DNA of 64,000 nucleotides from Burkholderiaceae bacterium (lineage in GTDB: Bacteria; Pseudomonadota; Gammaproteobacteria; Burkholderiales; Burkholderiaceae_C). The position numbers were made by a program, and so were the translations under genes. Positions 8,973-21,151 of this stretch are shown in pieces (within the stretch, counting starts at the first letter, position 1; every line of letters starts with the position of its first letter). Where the stretch lies: the NCBI GenBank assembly GCA_024235895.1, contig JACKLM010000005.1, forward strand, positions 124,001 through 188,000, written 5' to 3'. Below the pieces are notes generated by a model. The model saw only the letters and a program-made list of their open reading frames with translations. It searched no databases and was not told the origin of the DNA.

Positions 8973-8995
8973 TGGTATTCGACCATCGAATACCA
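8973..8995. terminator. Hairpin, 10-bp perfect arms, 3-nt loop
   Basis: TGGTATTCGA and TCGAATACCA flank CCA. It lies 50 bp beyond the stop of the minus-strand GntR gene and 12 bp from the 24-bp inverted repeat. There is no T-tract, so intrinsic termination is only a suggestion. The symmetry would also suit a regulator-binding site. Confidence 0.35.
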
Positions 8996-9045
8996 ATGCG
9001 CCCTTCGCGAAGCCGGTAGCGGGTGCAAGGGACTGCGGGTCTGGA

Positions 9046-9699
9046 TCAGCCTGCCGCCTGCAACCCGTGCTCGAAGTGCTCGCGCATCAGCGTGCGTGCA
9101 TGCTCGGCGTCGCGCGACTCGATCGCATCCATCAGCGCGCGGTGCTCGGCCAGCGACTCGGCGATCCGGCCCTGGCGGAACAGCGAATGGTGGCGGTTGA
9201 GCTTCATAACCTTGCGCAGGTCGCCGACGAGCTGCATCGCCCAACGGTTGCCGGCGATGCGCAGCAACGCCATGTGGAAGTCCTCGTTGGCGGCGAAGAA
9301 GGCGTCGTGCTGGCGCACGCGTTTCTCGAGCCGGTCGTGCAGCGCGCGCAGCTCCGCCCGCGCCTCGGCGTCGGCCCTGGCGGCGACGCACGCGGCGGCG
9401 TCGCTTTCCAGCAGCGCGAGCAGGTGGTAGACCTGCGCGACGTCGTCGCGCGACATCTCGGCGACGAAGGCGCCGCGCCGCGGCTTCATCGTCACCAGGC
9501 CCTCGGCGGCGAGCACCTTCAGCGCCTCGCGCAGCGGCGTGCGGCTGATGCCGTACTCGGCCGCCAGCCGCTGCTCGTCGATCCAGTTGCCAGGCTCGAG
9601 CCGGCGCGCGAAGATCTGCTCGCGCAATCGCTCGGCGACCTGCTCGTAGAGCGGTCGCGGGGCCAGCGGCCCGAGGGCAGGGGTCTCGGCGACGGTCAC
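9046..9699 (-). CDS. GntR-family transcriptional regulator (FadR/FCD subfamily)
   Basis: Dimeric DNA-binding regulator, 217 aa with GTG start at 9699. The N-terminal winged helix-turn-helix is evident (PLYEQVAERLREQI, then LAAEYGISRTPLREALKVL at about 49-67, and GLVTMKPRRGAFV). The C-terminal part is an all-helical FCD ligand domain with the metal/ligand signature FHMALLRIAGN and AEHRALMDAI. It is divergent from the methylmalonyl-CoA mutase gene across a 129-bp gap that contains AT-rich palindromes. This arrangement is usual for a local repressor of propionate/methylmalonyl-CoA genes. The ligand is not known from sequence. Confidence 0.88.
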   Translation of the reverse strand: MTVAETPALGPLAPRPLYEQVAERLREQIFARRLEPGNWIDEQRLAAEYGISRTPLREALKVLAAEGLVTMKPRRGAFVAEMSRDDVAQVYHLLALLESDAAACVAARADAEARAELRALHDRLEKRVRQHDAFFAANEDFHMALLRIAGNRWAMQLVGDLRKVMKLNRHHSLFRQGRIAESLAEHRALMDAIESRDAEHARTLMREHFEHGLQAAG

Positions 9700-9735
9700 G
9701 GGCGGGATCGGGCGCTGTCAGCTTCGTGTCGGTTG

Positions 9736-9758
9736 TGCATTCATAATTATGCATAATG
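9736..9758. promoter_or_regulatory. AT-rich palindromic operator/promoter candidate between gntR and the mutase gene
   Basis: An isolated AT-rich patch in very GC-rich DNA. It contains the 10-bp perfect palindrome CATAATTATG (9742-9751) and a TGCAT/ATGCA pair spaced by 8 bp (9736-9753), followed by CATAAT. This is the kind of site a FadR-type GntR dimer binds, placed to control both divergent genes. The regulator-site pairing is inferred. Confidence 0.5.
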
Positions 9759-9828
9759 TCGGGGATCCGGCAAGCCGGGAAGCCGGCAAGCCGCCGCCGA
9801 CGACGCACCGCCTCCGAGGAGCACCGCG

Positions 9829-11988
<2,160 letters not shown>

Positions 11989-12041
11989 GCGTCGTGCGGC
12001 GGACGCGTCTGTCGCGCGAGCTGGAGCCCATGCCGGCTTTC

Positions 12042-12360
12042 GGCCCGGAGCGGCCGTTGGCCGCTCCGGGCCCAAGGGCCCTCACGTACCGCTCCCCCGC
12101 GCCCCCTCCAAGAGGGGGCTCCAGCATGTCCGCCAGCTCCCCCCAGCCCCCTCCAGGAGGGGGCTCCAGCTCGAGTGACGAGTCGGCCGGCCCGCCGACC
12201 GTCGCGCCCCAGGTCGGGCCGTTTATGCGCGCTGCGCCACGCAGGACTCGCCGGCCGCAAGGCCGGCCCGACGGTCATACTGGAGCCCCCTCTCGGAGGG
12301 GGCGCGGGGGAGCCGAACGAACGGGGGCGAAGCCCATAGCGGCCTACGGCCGCTATGGGC
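12042..12360. repeat. Cluster of palindromic (REP-like) hairpins in the 412-bp scpA-meaB gap
   Basis: The gap 11989-12400 holds no supportable gene but five hairpins. A 14-bp perfect stem with loop GTT lies at 12042-12072. Three copies of a GCCCCCTC/GAGGGGGC hairpin lie at 12101-12119, 12146-12164 and 12285-12303, the third inverted relative to the first two (shared flank TCCAGC versus TGGA). A 13-bp perfect stem with loop TAC lies at 12332-12360. The repeated, oriented units suggest a dispersed extragenic palindrome family that could terminate or stabilise the scpA transcript. Confidence 0.6.
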
Positions 12361-12400
12361 CGCATGCGGTCCGTCAACCCCATTTCCCGAGGAACGTGCG

Positions 12401-13408
12401 GTGAGCGGTGCCGGCCTGACGCCAGGCCTCGATCCCGACAGCATGCGGCTCAGGGATGCCGTTCTCGGCCCCCCCGGTCCTGCGCAGCGGCGCGCGCTCG
12501 CCAAGACGATTACGCTGCTGGAGTCGACGCGCGCCGACCATCGCGCGCGTGCCGATGCGCTGCTTGGGGCGCTGCTGCCGGCCGCCGGCAAGGCGGTGCG
12601 GCTGGGCATCAGCGGCGTGCCCGGGGTCGGCAAGAGCAGCTTCATCGAGGCGCTGGGGCTGCATCTGATCGCGCTCGGCCACCGCGTCGCGGTGCTCGCG
12701 GTCGACCCGAGCTCCAGCGTCTCGGGCGGATCGATCCTGGGCGACAAGACGCGCATGGAGCGCCTGTCGGCCGACGAGCGCGCCTTCATCCGGCCCAGCC
12801 CGGCCGGGGCGACGCTGGGTGGCGTGGCTGACAAGACGCGCGAGGCGATGCTCGTGTGCGAGGCCGCGGGATTCGATGTCGTCGTCGTCGAGACCGTCGG
12901 CGTCGGCCAGAGCGAGACCGCGGTCGCCGGCATGACGGACTGCTTCGTGCTGCTGCAGCTGCCCAACGCCGGCGACGAGCTGCAGGCGATCAAGCGCGGC
13001 GTGATGGAGCTCGCCGACCTGGTCGTCATCAACAAGGCCGACCTGGACCCGGATGCCGCGACGCGCGCGCAGGCGCAGATCACGAGCACGATGCGGTTGC
13101 TCGGGCCGCACGCGCATGTCGCCTCGCGCGTGATGCAGGCCAGCGCAACCAAGGGCTCGGGTGTCGCCGAATTCTGGCAGGCGGCGAGCGAGTTCCGCGC
13201 GCGCGAGCGCGACAGCGGCGCGCTCACCGAACGCCGCCACCGCCAGGACCAGGCCTGGATGTGGGAGCGCATCGAGGCCGGGCTGCGCGATCGATTCCGC
13301 CGCCACCCGGCGGTGCGCGACGCGCTGCCGCGCTTCACAGACGAGGTCCGCTGCGGCACGCTGGCGCCCTCGGTGGCGGCGCGCCAGCTGCTGGACCTGA
13401 TGCACTGA
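12401..13408 (+). CDS. meaB: Methylmalonyl Co-A mutase-associated GTPase MeaB (ArgK family)
   Basis: G3E-type GTPase that protects and reloads cobalamin on methylmalonyl-CoA mutase. 335 aa with GTG start at 12401 preceded by GAGGAA. The P-loop GVPGVGKSS is at about residues 72-80. AVDPSSSVSGGSILGDKTRM (about 105-124) is the conserved Mg/switch stretch, VVVVETVGVGQSE marks the Walker B/switch II region, and VINKADL supplies the guanine-specificity motif. It lies downstream of the mutase gene but is separated from it by the palindrome cluster, so expression may be partly independent. Confidence 0.95.
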   Translation: MSGAGLTPGLDPDSMRLRDAVLGPPGPAQRRALAKTITLLESTRADHRARADALLGALLPAAGKAVRLGISGVPGVGKSSFIEALGLHLIALGHRVAVLAVDPSSSVSGGSILGDKTRMERLSADERAFIRPSPAGATLGGVADKTREAMLVCEAAGFDVVVVETVGVGQSETAVAGMTDCFVLLQLPNAGDELQAIKRGVMELADLVVINKADLDPDAATRAQAQITSTMRLLGPHAHVASRVMQASATKGSGVAEFWQAASEFRARERDSGALTERRHRQDQAWMWERIEAGLRDRFRRHPAVRDALPRFTDEVRCGTLAPSVAARQLLDLMH

Positions 13409-13445
13409 ACACGGACCCCGAAAACGCGCGAAGGAGAGACCGACC

Positions 13446-14978
13446 ATGCACGACATCATCCAACAGCTCGAGCACAAGCGCGCCGCGGCGCGGCTGGGCG
13501 GCGGCGCCAAGCGCATCGAGGCGCAGCACGCCAAGGGCAAGCTCGCCGCGCGCGAGCGGCTCGAGCTGCTGCTCGACGAGGGCAGCTTCGAGGAATGGGA
13601 CATGTTCGTCGAGCACCGCTGCGCCGACTTCGGCATGGCCGAGCAGAAGATTCCCGGCGACGGTGTCGTCACCGGCTACGGGATGATCAACGGCCGGCTC
13701 GTCTTCGTCTTCAGTCAGGACTTCACCGTCTTCGGCGGCGCGCTGTCGGAGGCGCACGCCGAAAAGATCTGCAAGGTGATGGACCAGGCGATGAAGGTCG
13801 GCGCGCCGGTCATCGGCCTGAACGACTCCGGCGGCGCGCGCATCCAGGAGGGCGTGGCGTCGCTGGGCGGCTACGCCGAGGTCTTCCAGCGCAACGTGCT
13901 GGCCAGCGGCGTGGTCCCGCAGATCAGCATGATCATGGGGCCGTGCGCCGGCGGCGCGGTCTACTCGCCGGCGATGACCGACTTCATCTTCATGGTCGAG
14001 GACAGCAGCTACATGTTCGTCACCGGCCCCGAGGTCGTCAAGACGGTGACGCACGAGACCGTGACCGCCGAGCAGCTCGGCGGCGCGACCACGCACACGA
14101 CCCGGAGCGGGGTCGCGGACCTCGCGTTCGAGAACGACGTCGAGGCGATCCTGATGCTGCGGCGGCTGTTCAACTACCTGCCGCTGAACAACCGCGACAA
14201 GGCGCCGCTGCGCCCGAGCGCCGACCCGGCCGACCGCATGGACCTGTCGCTCGACACGCTGGTGCCCGACAACCCGAACAAGCCCTACGACATCAAGGAG
14301 CTGATCGTCAAGACCGTCGACGACGGCGACTTCTTCGAGCTGCAGCCCGAGCACGCGAAGAATATCGTCATCGGATTCGGCCGCATGGAGGGTGCGACGG
14401 TCGGCATCGTCGCCAACAACCCGATGGTGCTCGCCGGTTGCCTGGACATCCGCAGCAGCATCAAGGCGGCGCGCTTCGTGCGCTTCTGCGATGCCTTCAA
14501 CATCCCGGTCGTCACCTTCGTCGACGTCCCGGGATTCATGCCGGGCACGGCGCAGGAATACGGCGGCATCATCAAGCACGGTGCCAAGCTGCTGTACGCC
14601 TACGCCGAGTGCACCGTGCCCAAGGTCACGGTGATCACGCGCAAGGCCTACGGCGGCGCCTACGACGTGATGAGCTCCAAGCACCTGCGCGGTGACGTCA
14701 ACTTCGCCTGGCCGAACGCCGAGATCGCGGTCATGGGTGCCAAAGGCGCGGTCGAGATCATCTTCCGCCAGGACAAGGACGACCCGGCCAAGCTCGCCGC
14801 GCGCGAGGCCGAGTACAAGGCTCGCTTCGCCAACCCCTTCGTCGCCGGCGCACGCGGCTACATCGACGACGTCATCCAGCCGCACGAGACGCGCAAGCGC
14901 ATCTGCCGCAGCCTGGCGATGCTGAAGGACAAGAAGCTCGACAACCCGTGGCGCAAGCACGGCAACATCCCCCTTTGA
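13446..14978 (+). CDS. pccB: Propionyl-CoA carboxylase beta (carboxyltransferase) subunit
   Basis: Carboxyltransferase subunit that moves the carboxyl group from biotin to propionyl-CoA. 510 aa. Crotonase-like halves are clear: VFSQDFTVFGGALSEAHAEK, PVIGLNDSGGARIQEGV and GPCAGGAVYSPAMTDF in the N-terminal half, then FVDVPGFMPGTAQEYGGIIK and KAYGGAYDVMSSKHL in the C-terminal half. A good GGAGA ribosome site precedes the ATG. It is followed after 17 bp by the biotin-carrying alpha subunit, forming the carboxylase pair. Acetyl-CoA or another short acyl-CoA is possible as substrate, but the neighbouring mutase and meaB favour propionyl-CoA. Confidence 0.93.
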   Translation: MHDIIQQLEHKRAAARLGGGAKRIEAQHAKGKLAARERLELLLDEGSFEEWDMFVEHRCADFGMAEQKIPGDGVVTGYGMINGRLVFVFSQDFTVFGGALSEAHAEKICKVMDQAMKVGAPVIGLNDSGGARIQEGVASLGGYAEVFQRNVLASGVVPQISMIMGPCAGGAVYSPAMTDFIFMVEDSSYMFVTGPEVVKTVTHETVTAEQLGGATTHTTRSGVADLAFENDVEAILMLRRLFNYLPLNNRDKAPLRPSADPADRMDLSLDTLVPDNPNKPYDIKELIVKTVDDGDFFELQPEHAKNIVIGFGRMEGATVGIVANNPMVLAGCLDIRSSIKAARFVRFCDAFNIPVVTFVDVPGFMPGTAQEYGGIIKHGAKLLYAYAECTVPKVTVITRKAYGGAYDVMSSKHLRGDVNFAWPNAEIAVMGAKGAVEIIFRQDKDDPAKLAAREAEYKARFANPFVAGARGYIDDVIQPHETRKRICRSLAMLKDKKLDNPWRKHGNIPL

Positions 14979-14995
14979 CGGCGACGGAGGCACGC

Positions 14996-17023
<2,028 letters not shown>

Positions 17024-17034
17024 GGGCCGCGGCG

Positions 17035-17550
17035 ATGAACCCGAGCCACGATGCCGCGACCACCGCCGGCGCCGCCGGCGGCGAGGCGCCGCGCAAGCCG
17101 TTTCGCATCCTCGGCATCCAGCAGATCGCGATCGGCGGGCCCGACAAGGCGCGGCTGCGCAGGCTGTGGGTCGACGTCCTCGACCTGCAGATCAAGTCGA
17201 CCTTCGTCAGCGAGCGCGAGAACGTCGACGAGGACGTCTGTGCGCTCGGCCGCGGGCCGCACGCGGTCGAGGTCGACCTGATGCAGCCGCTGGATGCGGA
17301 CAAGAAGCCGGCGGTGCACGCCACGCCGCTGAACCACGTCGGGCTGTGGGTCGACGACCTGCCGGCGGCGGTGGCGTGGATGACGGCGCACGGCGTTCGC
17401 TTCGCGCCCGGCGGCATCCGCAAGGGGGCGTCGGGCCACGACATCTGCTTCATCCACCCGAAGGCGAGCGACGAGTTTCCGATCGCCGGCGAGGGGGTGC
17501 TGATCGAGCTGGTGCAGGCGCCGCCGGAGGTGGTCGCGGCGCTGGGCTGA
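17035..17550 (+). CDS. VOC-family protein, probable methylmalonyl-CoA epimerase/glyoxalase-like
   Basis: Vicinal-oxygen-chelate fold, 171 aa. Two beta-alpha-beta-beta-beta modules are recognisable. ILGIQQIAIGGPDKARLRRL starts the first and LNHVGLWVDDLPAAVAWM starts the second, with metal-ligand His and Glu candidates (NHVGL, VLIELVQAP near the end). ATG at 17035, 11 bp after pccA. Its place at the end of the propionyl-CoA block suggests epimerisation of (S)- to (R)-methylmalonyl-CoA, which the mutase needs. The sequence alone only supports VOC superfamily membership. Confidence 0.75.
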   Translation: MNPSHDAATTAGAAGGEAPRKPFRILGIQQIAIGGPDKARLRRLWVDVLDLQIKSTFVSERENVDEDVCALGRGPHAVEVDLMQPLDADKKPAVHATPLNHVGLWVDDLPAAVAWMTAHGVRFAPGGIRKGASGHDICFIHPKASDEFPIAGEGVLIELVQAPPEVVAALG

Positions 17551-17962
17551 ACGGCTCGGCCGGCTCGCGCGCTCGCGCGCCGGACTCACCGGGCCGCGTG
17601 GCGCGTGGCGGATCGGCGCGCGGCAGGCCCGCGTGGCGGCGACCCTGTCAAGCGCCCGGGTCATGCCCGATGGGTTACCTTCGTCGGGTCGGTGCGGGTG
17701 GCGCGGAGGGTCCGTTTCGGCGTTGCCATGCGCCCGCGGCGTGCGGGCATGGCCTCGACCTCGCCGAAGGCTGGCCGGCCGTGCGGGAACCGGCCCGAAA
17801 CCGCGCGGCGCCGATGCTGCGGCTGTCCCCCTCGTGCCGGGTCGCCTGCTGGCCCGCGACGCCGCATTGCGGTCGCGTTCACTGCGGCCGGCGCTGCCGT
17901 GGCATTGCCGCCATCGCGTGCGGCCGGCCTGCCCCCCACGCTCCAGGAACCGAAGGAAGACC
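17551..17962. other. 412-bp intergenic region without a recognisable gene
   Basis: Between the VOC gene and the DUF481 gene. Open frames cross it in several directions but none has a plausible start, family motif or ribosome site. A GC-rich, imperfectly self-complementary stretch near 17560-17585 may end the carboxylase operon. No clear promoter box was identified. Confidence 0.4.
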
Positions 17963-18793
17963 ATGACCTCCAACGCCCCCGCCACCACCGCCTCGACCTC
18001 GCGCGCGAGGCGCCGAGGGCCGCAAGCTCGCGGACTCGCGCTGGCCGCCGCGATCGCCGCCGCGTCCCCGTCGCACGCCGCCGACGAACCCATCGCCGAC
18101 GGCCAGTGGCGCGGCAGCGCCGGTGCGGCCTTGTCGGCCAGCTCGGGCAACACCCGCAGCAGCTCGCTGCTGCTGAGCGCCGACCTGGCGCGCCTGACCG
18201 AGGCCGACAAGATCGGCCTGGGCGGCAACATCCAGTACGCGCGCAGCGAGGTCGACGGCCGCAAGGAGACGACCGCCCACCAGATCGGCGTCTTCGGCCA
18301 GTACGACCGCAACCTCGGCCCGCGCCTGTTCGCCTTCGGCCGGCTGGCGCTGGACCGCGACCAGATCGTCGACCTGGACCTGCGTACCGCGGCCAACGCC
18401 GGTGTCGGCTGGAAGCTGGTGCAGACCAGGCCGCTGCGCTTCACGGTCTTCGCCGGCCTGGGGTTGACCGAGGACCGCTATGGCGCGCCGCAGACCATCG
18501 ACGGTGAGGTCGGCCGCAGCTTCCGCCGCACGACGCTGCTGCTGGCCGAGGAGTCCGAGCATGCGCTGGGCGAGACGACGACCTTCAAGCAGCGGCTCGA
18601 GCTGCTGCCGGCGATCGCCGGCGACGAGGGACACCGCGCGCGGTTGCGCGCCGACCTCGGCGTGGCGCTGAACCGCACGATGAGCCTGACGGTGGGCCTG
18701 ATCAGCGACACCAACACCGCCCCGCCGGCTGGCCGGTCGTCGACCGATACGGGTCTGTTCACGGGGATCAATGTCAAGCTCGGCCCGTCGTGA
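17963..18793 (+). CDS. DUF481 family outer-membrane protein
   Basis: 276 aa. An N-terminal signal is visible (RRRGPQARGLALAAAIAAASPSHA). The rest is alternating polar/hydrophobic strands typical of a small beta-barrel: GSAGAALSASSGNTRSSSLL, LFAFGRLALDRDQIVDLDLR and LFTGINVKLGPS with a hydrophobic C-terminal end. DUF481 proteins (YdiY-like) are salt- or stress-induced outer-membrane proteins of unknown transport role. The start follows AAGGAAG at a good spacing. It appears monocistronic. Confidence 0.8.
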   Translation: MTSNAPATTASTSRARRRGPQARGLALAAAIAAASPSHAADEPIADGQWRGSAGAALSASSGNTRSSSLLLSADLARLTEADKIGLGGNIQYARSEVDGRKETTAHQIGVFGQYDRNLGPRLFAFGRLALDRDQIVDLDLRTAANAGVGWKLVQTRPLRFTVFAGLGLTEDRYGAPQTIDGEVGRSFRRTTLLLAEESEHALGETTTFKQRLELLPAIAGDEGHRARLRADLGVALNRTMSLTVGLISDTNTAPPAGRSSTDTGLFTGINVKLGPS

Positions 18794-18881
18794 AACTTTG
18801 GTCCCGGGAAGGGTGTCGTAGGCTACGCATCGAGGCACCGGGGGGCCTGAACGGCGCCGGGCTGGCCCAAGGGAGATGAGG

Positions 18882-19631
18882 ATGAGCTTGCAGACACTGT
18901 TGGACCAACTGCTCGGATCCGGGGTTGGTGGACTCGCTGGCGGAGCGACGCGCCAGCCGGCATCTCGGAACGATGCAGCGGGTGCCCAGGCCGGCAGCGA
19001 CTGGGGCAAGTACGCCACCGGCGCGGCTGCCGGTGGTGCGCTGGCGCTGCTGATCGGCAGCAAGCGCGGGCGCAAGCTCGGCGGCAAGGCGCTCAAGTAC
19101 GGCACCGTGGCGGCGCTGGGTGCGGTCGCCTGGCGCGCGTACCAGGACTGGCAGGCGCGGCAGGCGGGAGGAACGGCTGGCGCCGGGGCCGGCATGGCGG
19201 GTTCGGCTGCGGCGCAGCCCGCCTCCGCGGCCACGCCGCCCGCCCAGGGTGGCTTCGCGCTGCTGCCGGCGCCGCAGGTCGAGGCGCACAGCCAGGCGAT
19301 GCTGAAGGCGATGATCGCGGCCGCCAAGGCCGACGGCCACATGGACGATCGCGAGCGCGAGCTGGTGCAGTCCGAGCTGCACCGCCTCGAGGCCGACCCG
19401 GCGCTGCGCGGCTGGGTCGATGCCGAGCTGCGGCGCCCGGTCGAGCCGGCCGAGGTGGCCGCCGCGGCCACCGGCCCGGAGATGGCGGCCGAGATCTACC
19501 TGGCCAGCGTGCTCGTCGCCGACGAGACGACGACGATGGAGCGCGCCTACCTCGACGCGCTGGCCGCGGCGCTAAAGCTGCCGCCCGAGCTCAGGTCCGA
19601 GCTCGACGCGCGGGCTCGCGAGGATCGCTGA
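18882..19631 (+). CDS. DUF533 / TerB-like inner-membrane-associated protein
   Basis: About 249 aa. I prefer the ATG at 18882, six bases after GGGAG, over the ATG at 18876 that abuts it. A glycine/alanine-rich hydrophobic stretch (WGKYATGAAAGGALALLIG, then GGKALKYGTVAALGAVAWRA) could anchor it in the membrane. It is followed by a low-complexity linker and a helical TerB-like domain (MLKAMIAAAKADGHMDDRER, YLDALAAALKLPPEL) with acidic DGHMDD-type residues. Function unknown. Homologues are widespread in proteobacteria. Confidence 0.75.
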   Translation: MSLQTLLDQLLGSGVGGLAGGATRQPASRNDAAGAQAGSDWGKYATGAAAGGALALLIGSKRGRKLGGKALKYGTVAALGAVAWRAYQDWQARQAGGTAGAGAGMAGSAAAQPASAATPPAQGGFALLPAPQVEAHSQAMLKAMIAAAKADGHMDDRERELVQSELHRLEADPALRGWVDAELRRPVEPAEVAAAATGPEMAAEIYLASVLVADETTTMERAYLDALAAALKLPPELRSELDARAREDR

Positions 19632-19883
19632 AAGCGCCGCCGCCGCCACCCGGCGAGGGCGGGTCGCCACCCGGGTCGGCACAGGGGTCGCAAGGCCTCG
19701 CGCGCGCAGGGGCGTGCCGGGCCCGGCGCAAGTCCGGGCCGACCTCGGCCTGCGCGGTTGCCGCATGTTGCAGATGGTGCCGGGCACTTACCGACACGAG
19801 CTCGCGTCGGGCCCGATGGAGGCCGAAGACCAGGACGAACCCGCTTCGTCCCGAGGCGGGAAGCACCGTGTCCGCCCCGCACC

Positions 19884-20906
19884 ATGATCACTGCTCCTGT
19901 CTCGCGCCGCGCCGCGCGCATTGGCGCTGCGCTCGCCGTCTCCGTCTTGGGCCTGACCGCCTGCGGCGGTGGTGATCCCGGGCCTGACGAGGCTCGATCG
20001 GCTCTTGCATGGCATCGAGTCGCGGCGCCGGCGCAGCACGCGCTCTACCTCGGCGTCACGGTGCCCGGATACCCGCACAAGGTCGATGTCTATCGGACTG
20101 CCGGGGCGACGCGGGCGGTGGTCCTCCTGCATGGCCATGGCGGCCGAAATTGGCAGCTGGCCTACGACCTCGGCTTCAACCGCAAGCTGGCGCCGCAACT
20201 GGCGCGAAACGTAAACTGGGATTGGCTGGCCGCCAACGGCATCGTCGCCGTGGTGCCGCAGGGTCAGATCCCGCCCGGCTCGACGTTGCCGGTATGGAGC
20301 AACTACATCACCGACTCCAGCCAGGACGATGTCGCATTTCTGAGCGCGCTGGCGGCGCAAGTGCGCACCCAGTACGGCGTCGGGCAGGTCGCCTTGGCCG
20401 GCCACTCGAACGGTGGCGCGATGACGGCGCGGGTTTGGTGCGAGGCCACCCCGGCCTTCGACGCCTATTTCTCGATCGCGGGGCCGATGCCGTCGTCGAC
20501 CTTTCCCCAGCCGGCACCCACCTGCATCCCGCTGGCGCCAGTGCCCTACGCGATGATCGTCGGCGACCAGGACGACAGGCTGGCGCAGTTCGCGCCGGGG
20601 TTGGTCGAACCTACCGCGGAGCAGGTCGAGGCCGGTCTGACCGACGAGGTCCTGCTTTCCGAGTGGGGCCGCCACCGCGACCGCAGCGCGACGGTCTGCG
20701 GTGCAGAGCCGATGCTGGAGGACCGAGTGGCGGATGCGGCCTCGACGCGCTGGGCGGACTGCGCGAACCAGCAGCAATATGTCATCGTGCACGACGCCCA
20801 GCACCCGATCGCGTCGATCGAGCAGCATGCCGGCGAGCGCATGCTGCCGATGATCGTGGACTTTGTCGGCACCGCGATCCTGGCCAAAGCGAGCCAGCAA
20901 CGGTAG
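19884..20906 (+). CDS. Alpha/beta-hydrolase lipoprotein (poly(3-hydroxybutyrate) depolymerase / feruloyl esterase-like)
   Basis: About 340 aa. The N-terminal lipoprotein signal ends in LTAC (lipobox) after RIGAALAVSVLG. The hydrolase core has the oxyanion region VVLLHGHGGRNW, the nucleophile elbow GHSNGG (Ser) and a late His in HDAQHP, so the catalytic triad appears complete. It resembles the LpqC/PHB-depolymerase-like esterases. Cysteines (WCEAT, PTCIP, TVCGAE, ADCANQ) may form disulfides in the exported protein. No strong ribosome site precedes the ATG, so the start rests on the signal peptide. The substrate is not predictable. Confidence 0.75.
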   Translation: MITAPVSRRAARIGAALAVSVLGLTACGGGDPGPDEARSALAWHRVAAPAQHALYLGVTVPGYPHKVDVYRTAGATRAVVLLHGHGGRNWQLAYDLGFNRKLAPQLARNVNWDWLAANGIVAVVPQGQIPPGSTLPVWSNYITDSSQDDVAFLSALAAQVRTQYGVGQVALAGHSNGGAMTARVWCEATPAFDAYFSIAGPMPSSTFPQPAPTCIPLAPVPYAMIVGDQDDRLAQFAPGLVEPTAEQVEAGLTDEVLLSEWGRHRDRSATVCGAEPMLEDRVADAASTRWADCANQQQYVIVHDAQHPIASIEQHAGERMLPMIVDFVGTAILAKASQQR

Positions 20907-21151
20907 CACCGCGGGAACGGCACGGGTTCCGCCGTCGCCCGGCGCCTCGAGCCGGATGACACAACCTGGCGCCACCGGGCACTGCCCGGCCTGCGGCGGC
21001 CGAGCCGTCGACGCGGCGCTTGCTCGGTCGCGAAGCGTAGCCCACCGGTCGCCTTGACCTACTGACCGACCCCGGGGGCAAGCCGGTCGCCACGGGCCAG
21101 CGGCGGCGAGGATCGGGGACAATATCGGATCCGTTGAATGCGGATCCTGTC

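Noticed and set aside
8730..9200. Open frames across the RND-gntR gap on both strands
   Set aside because: They share peptide fragments only because the DNA there is palindromic; no start signal or family similarity.
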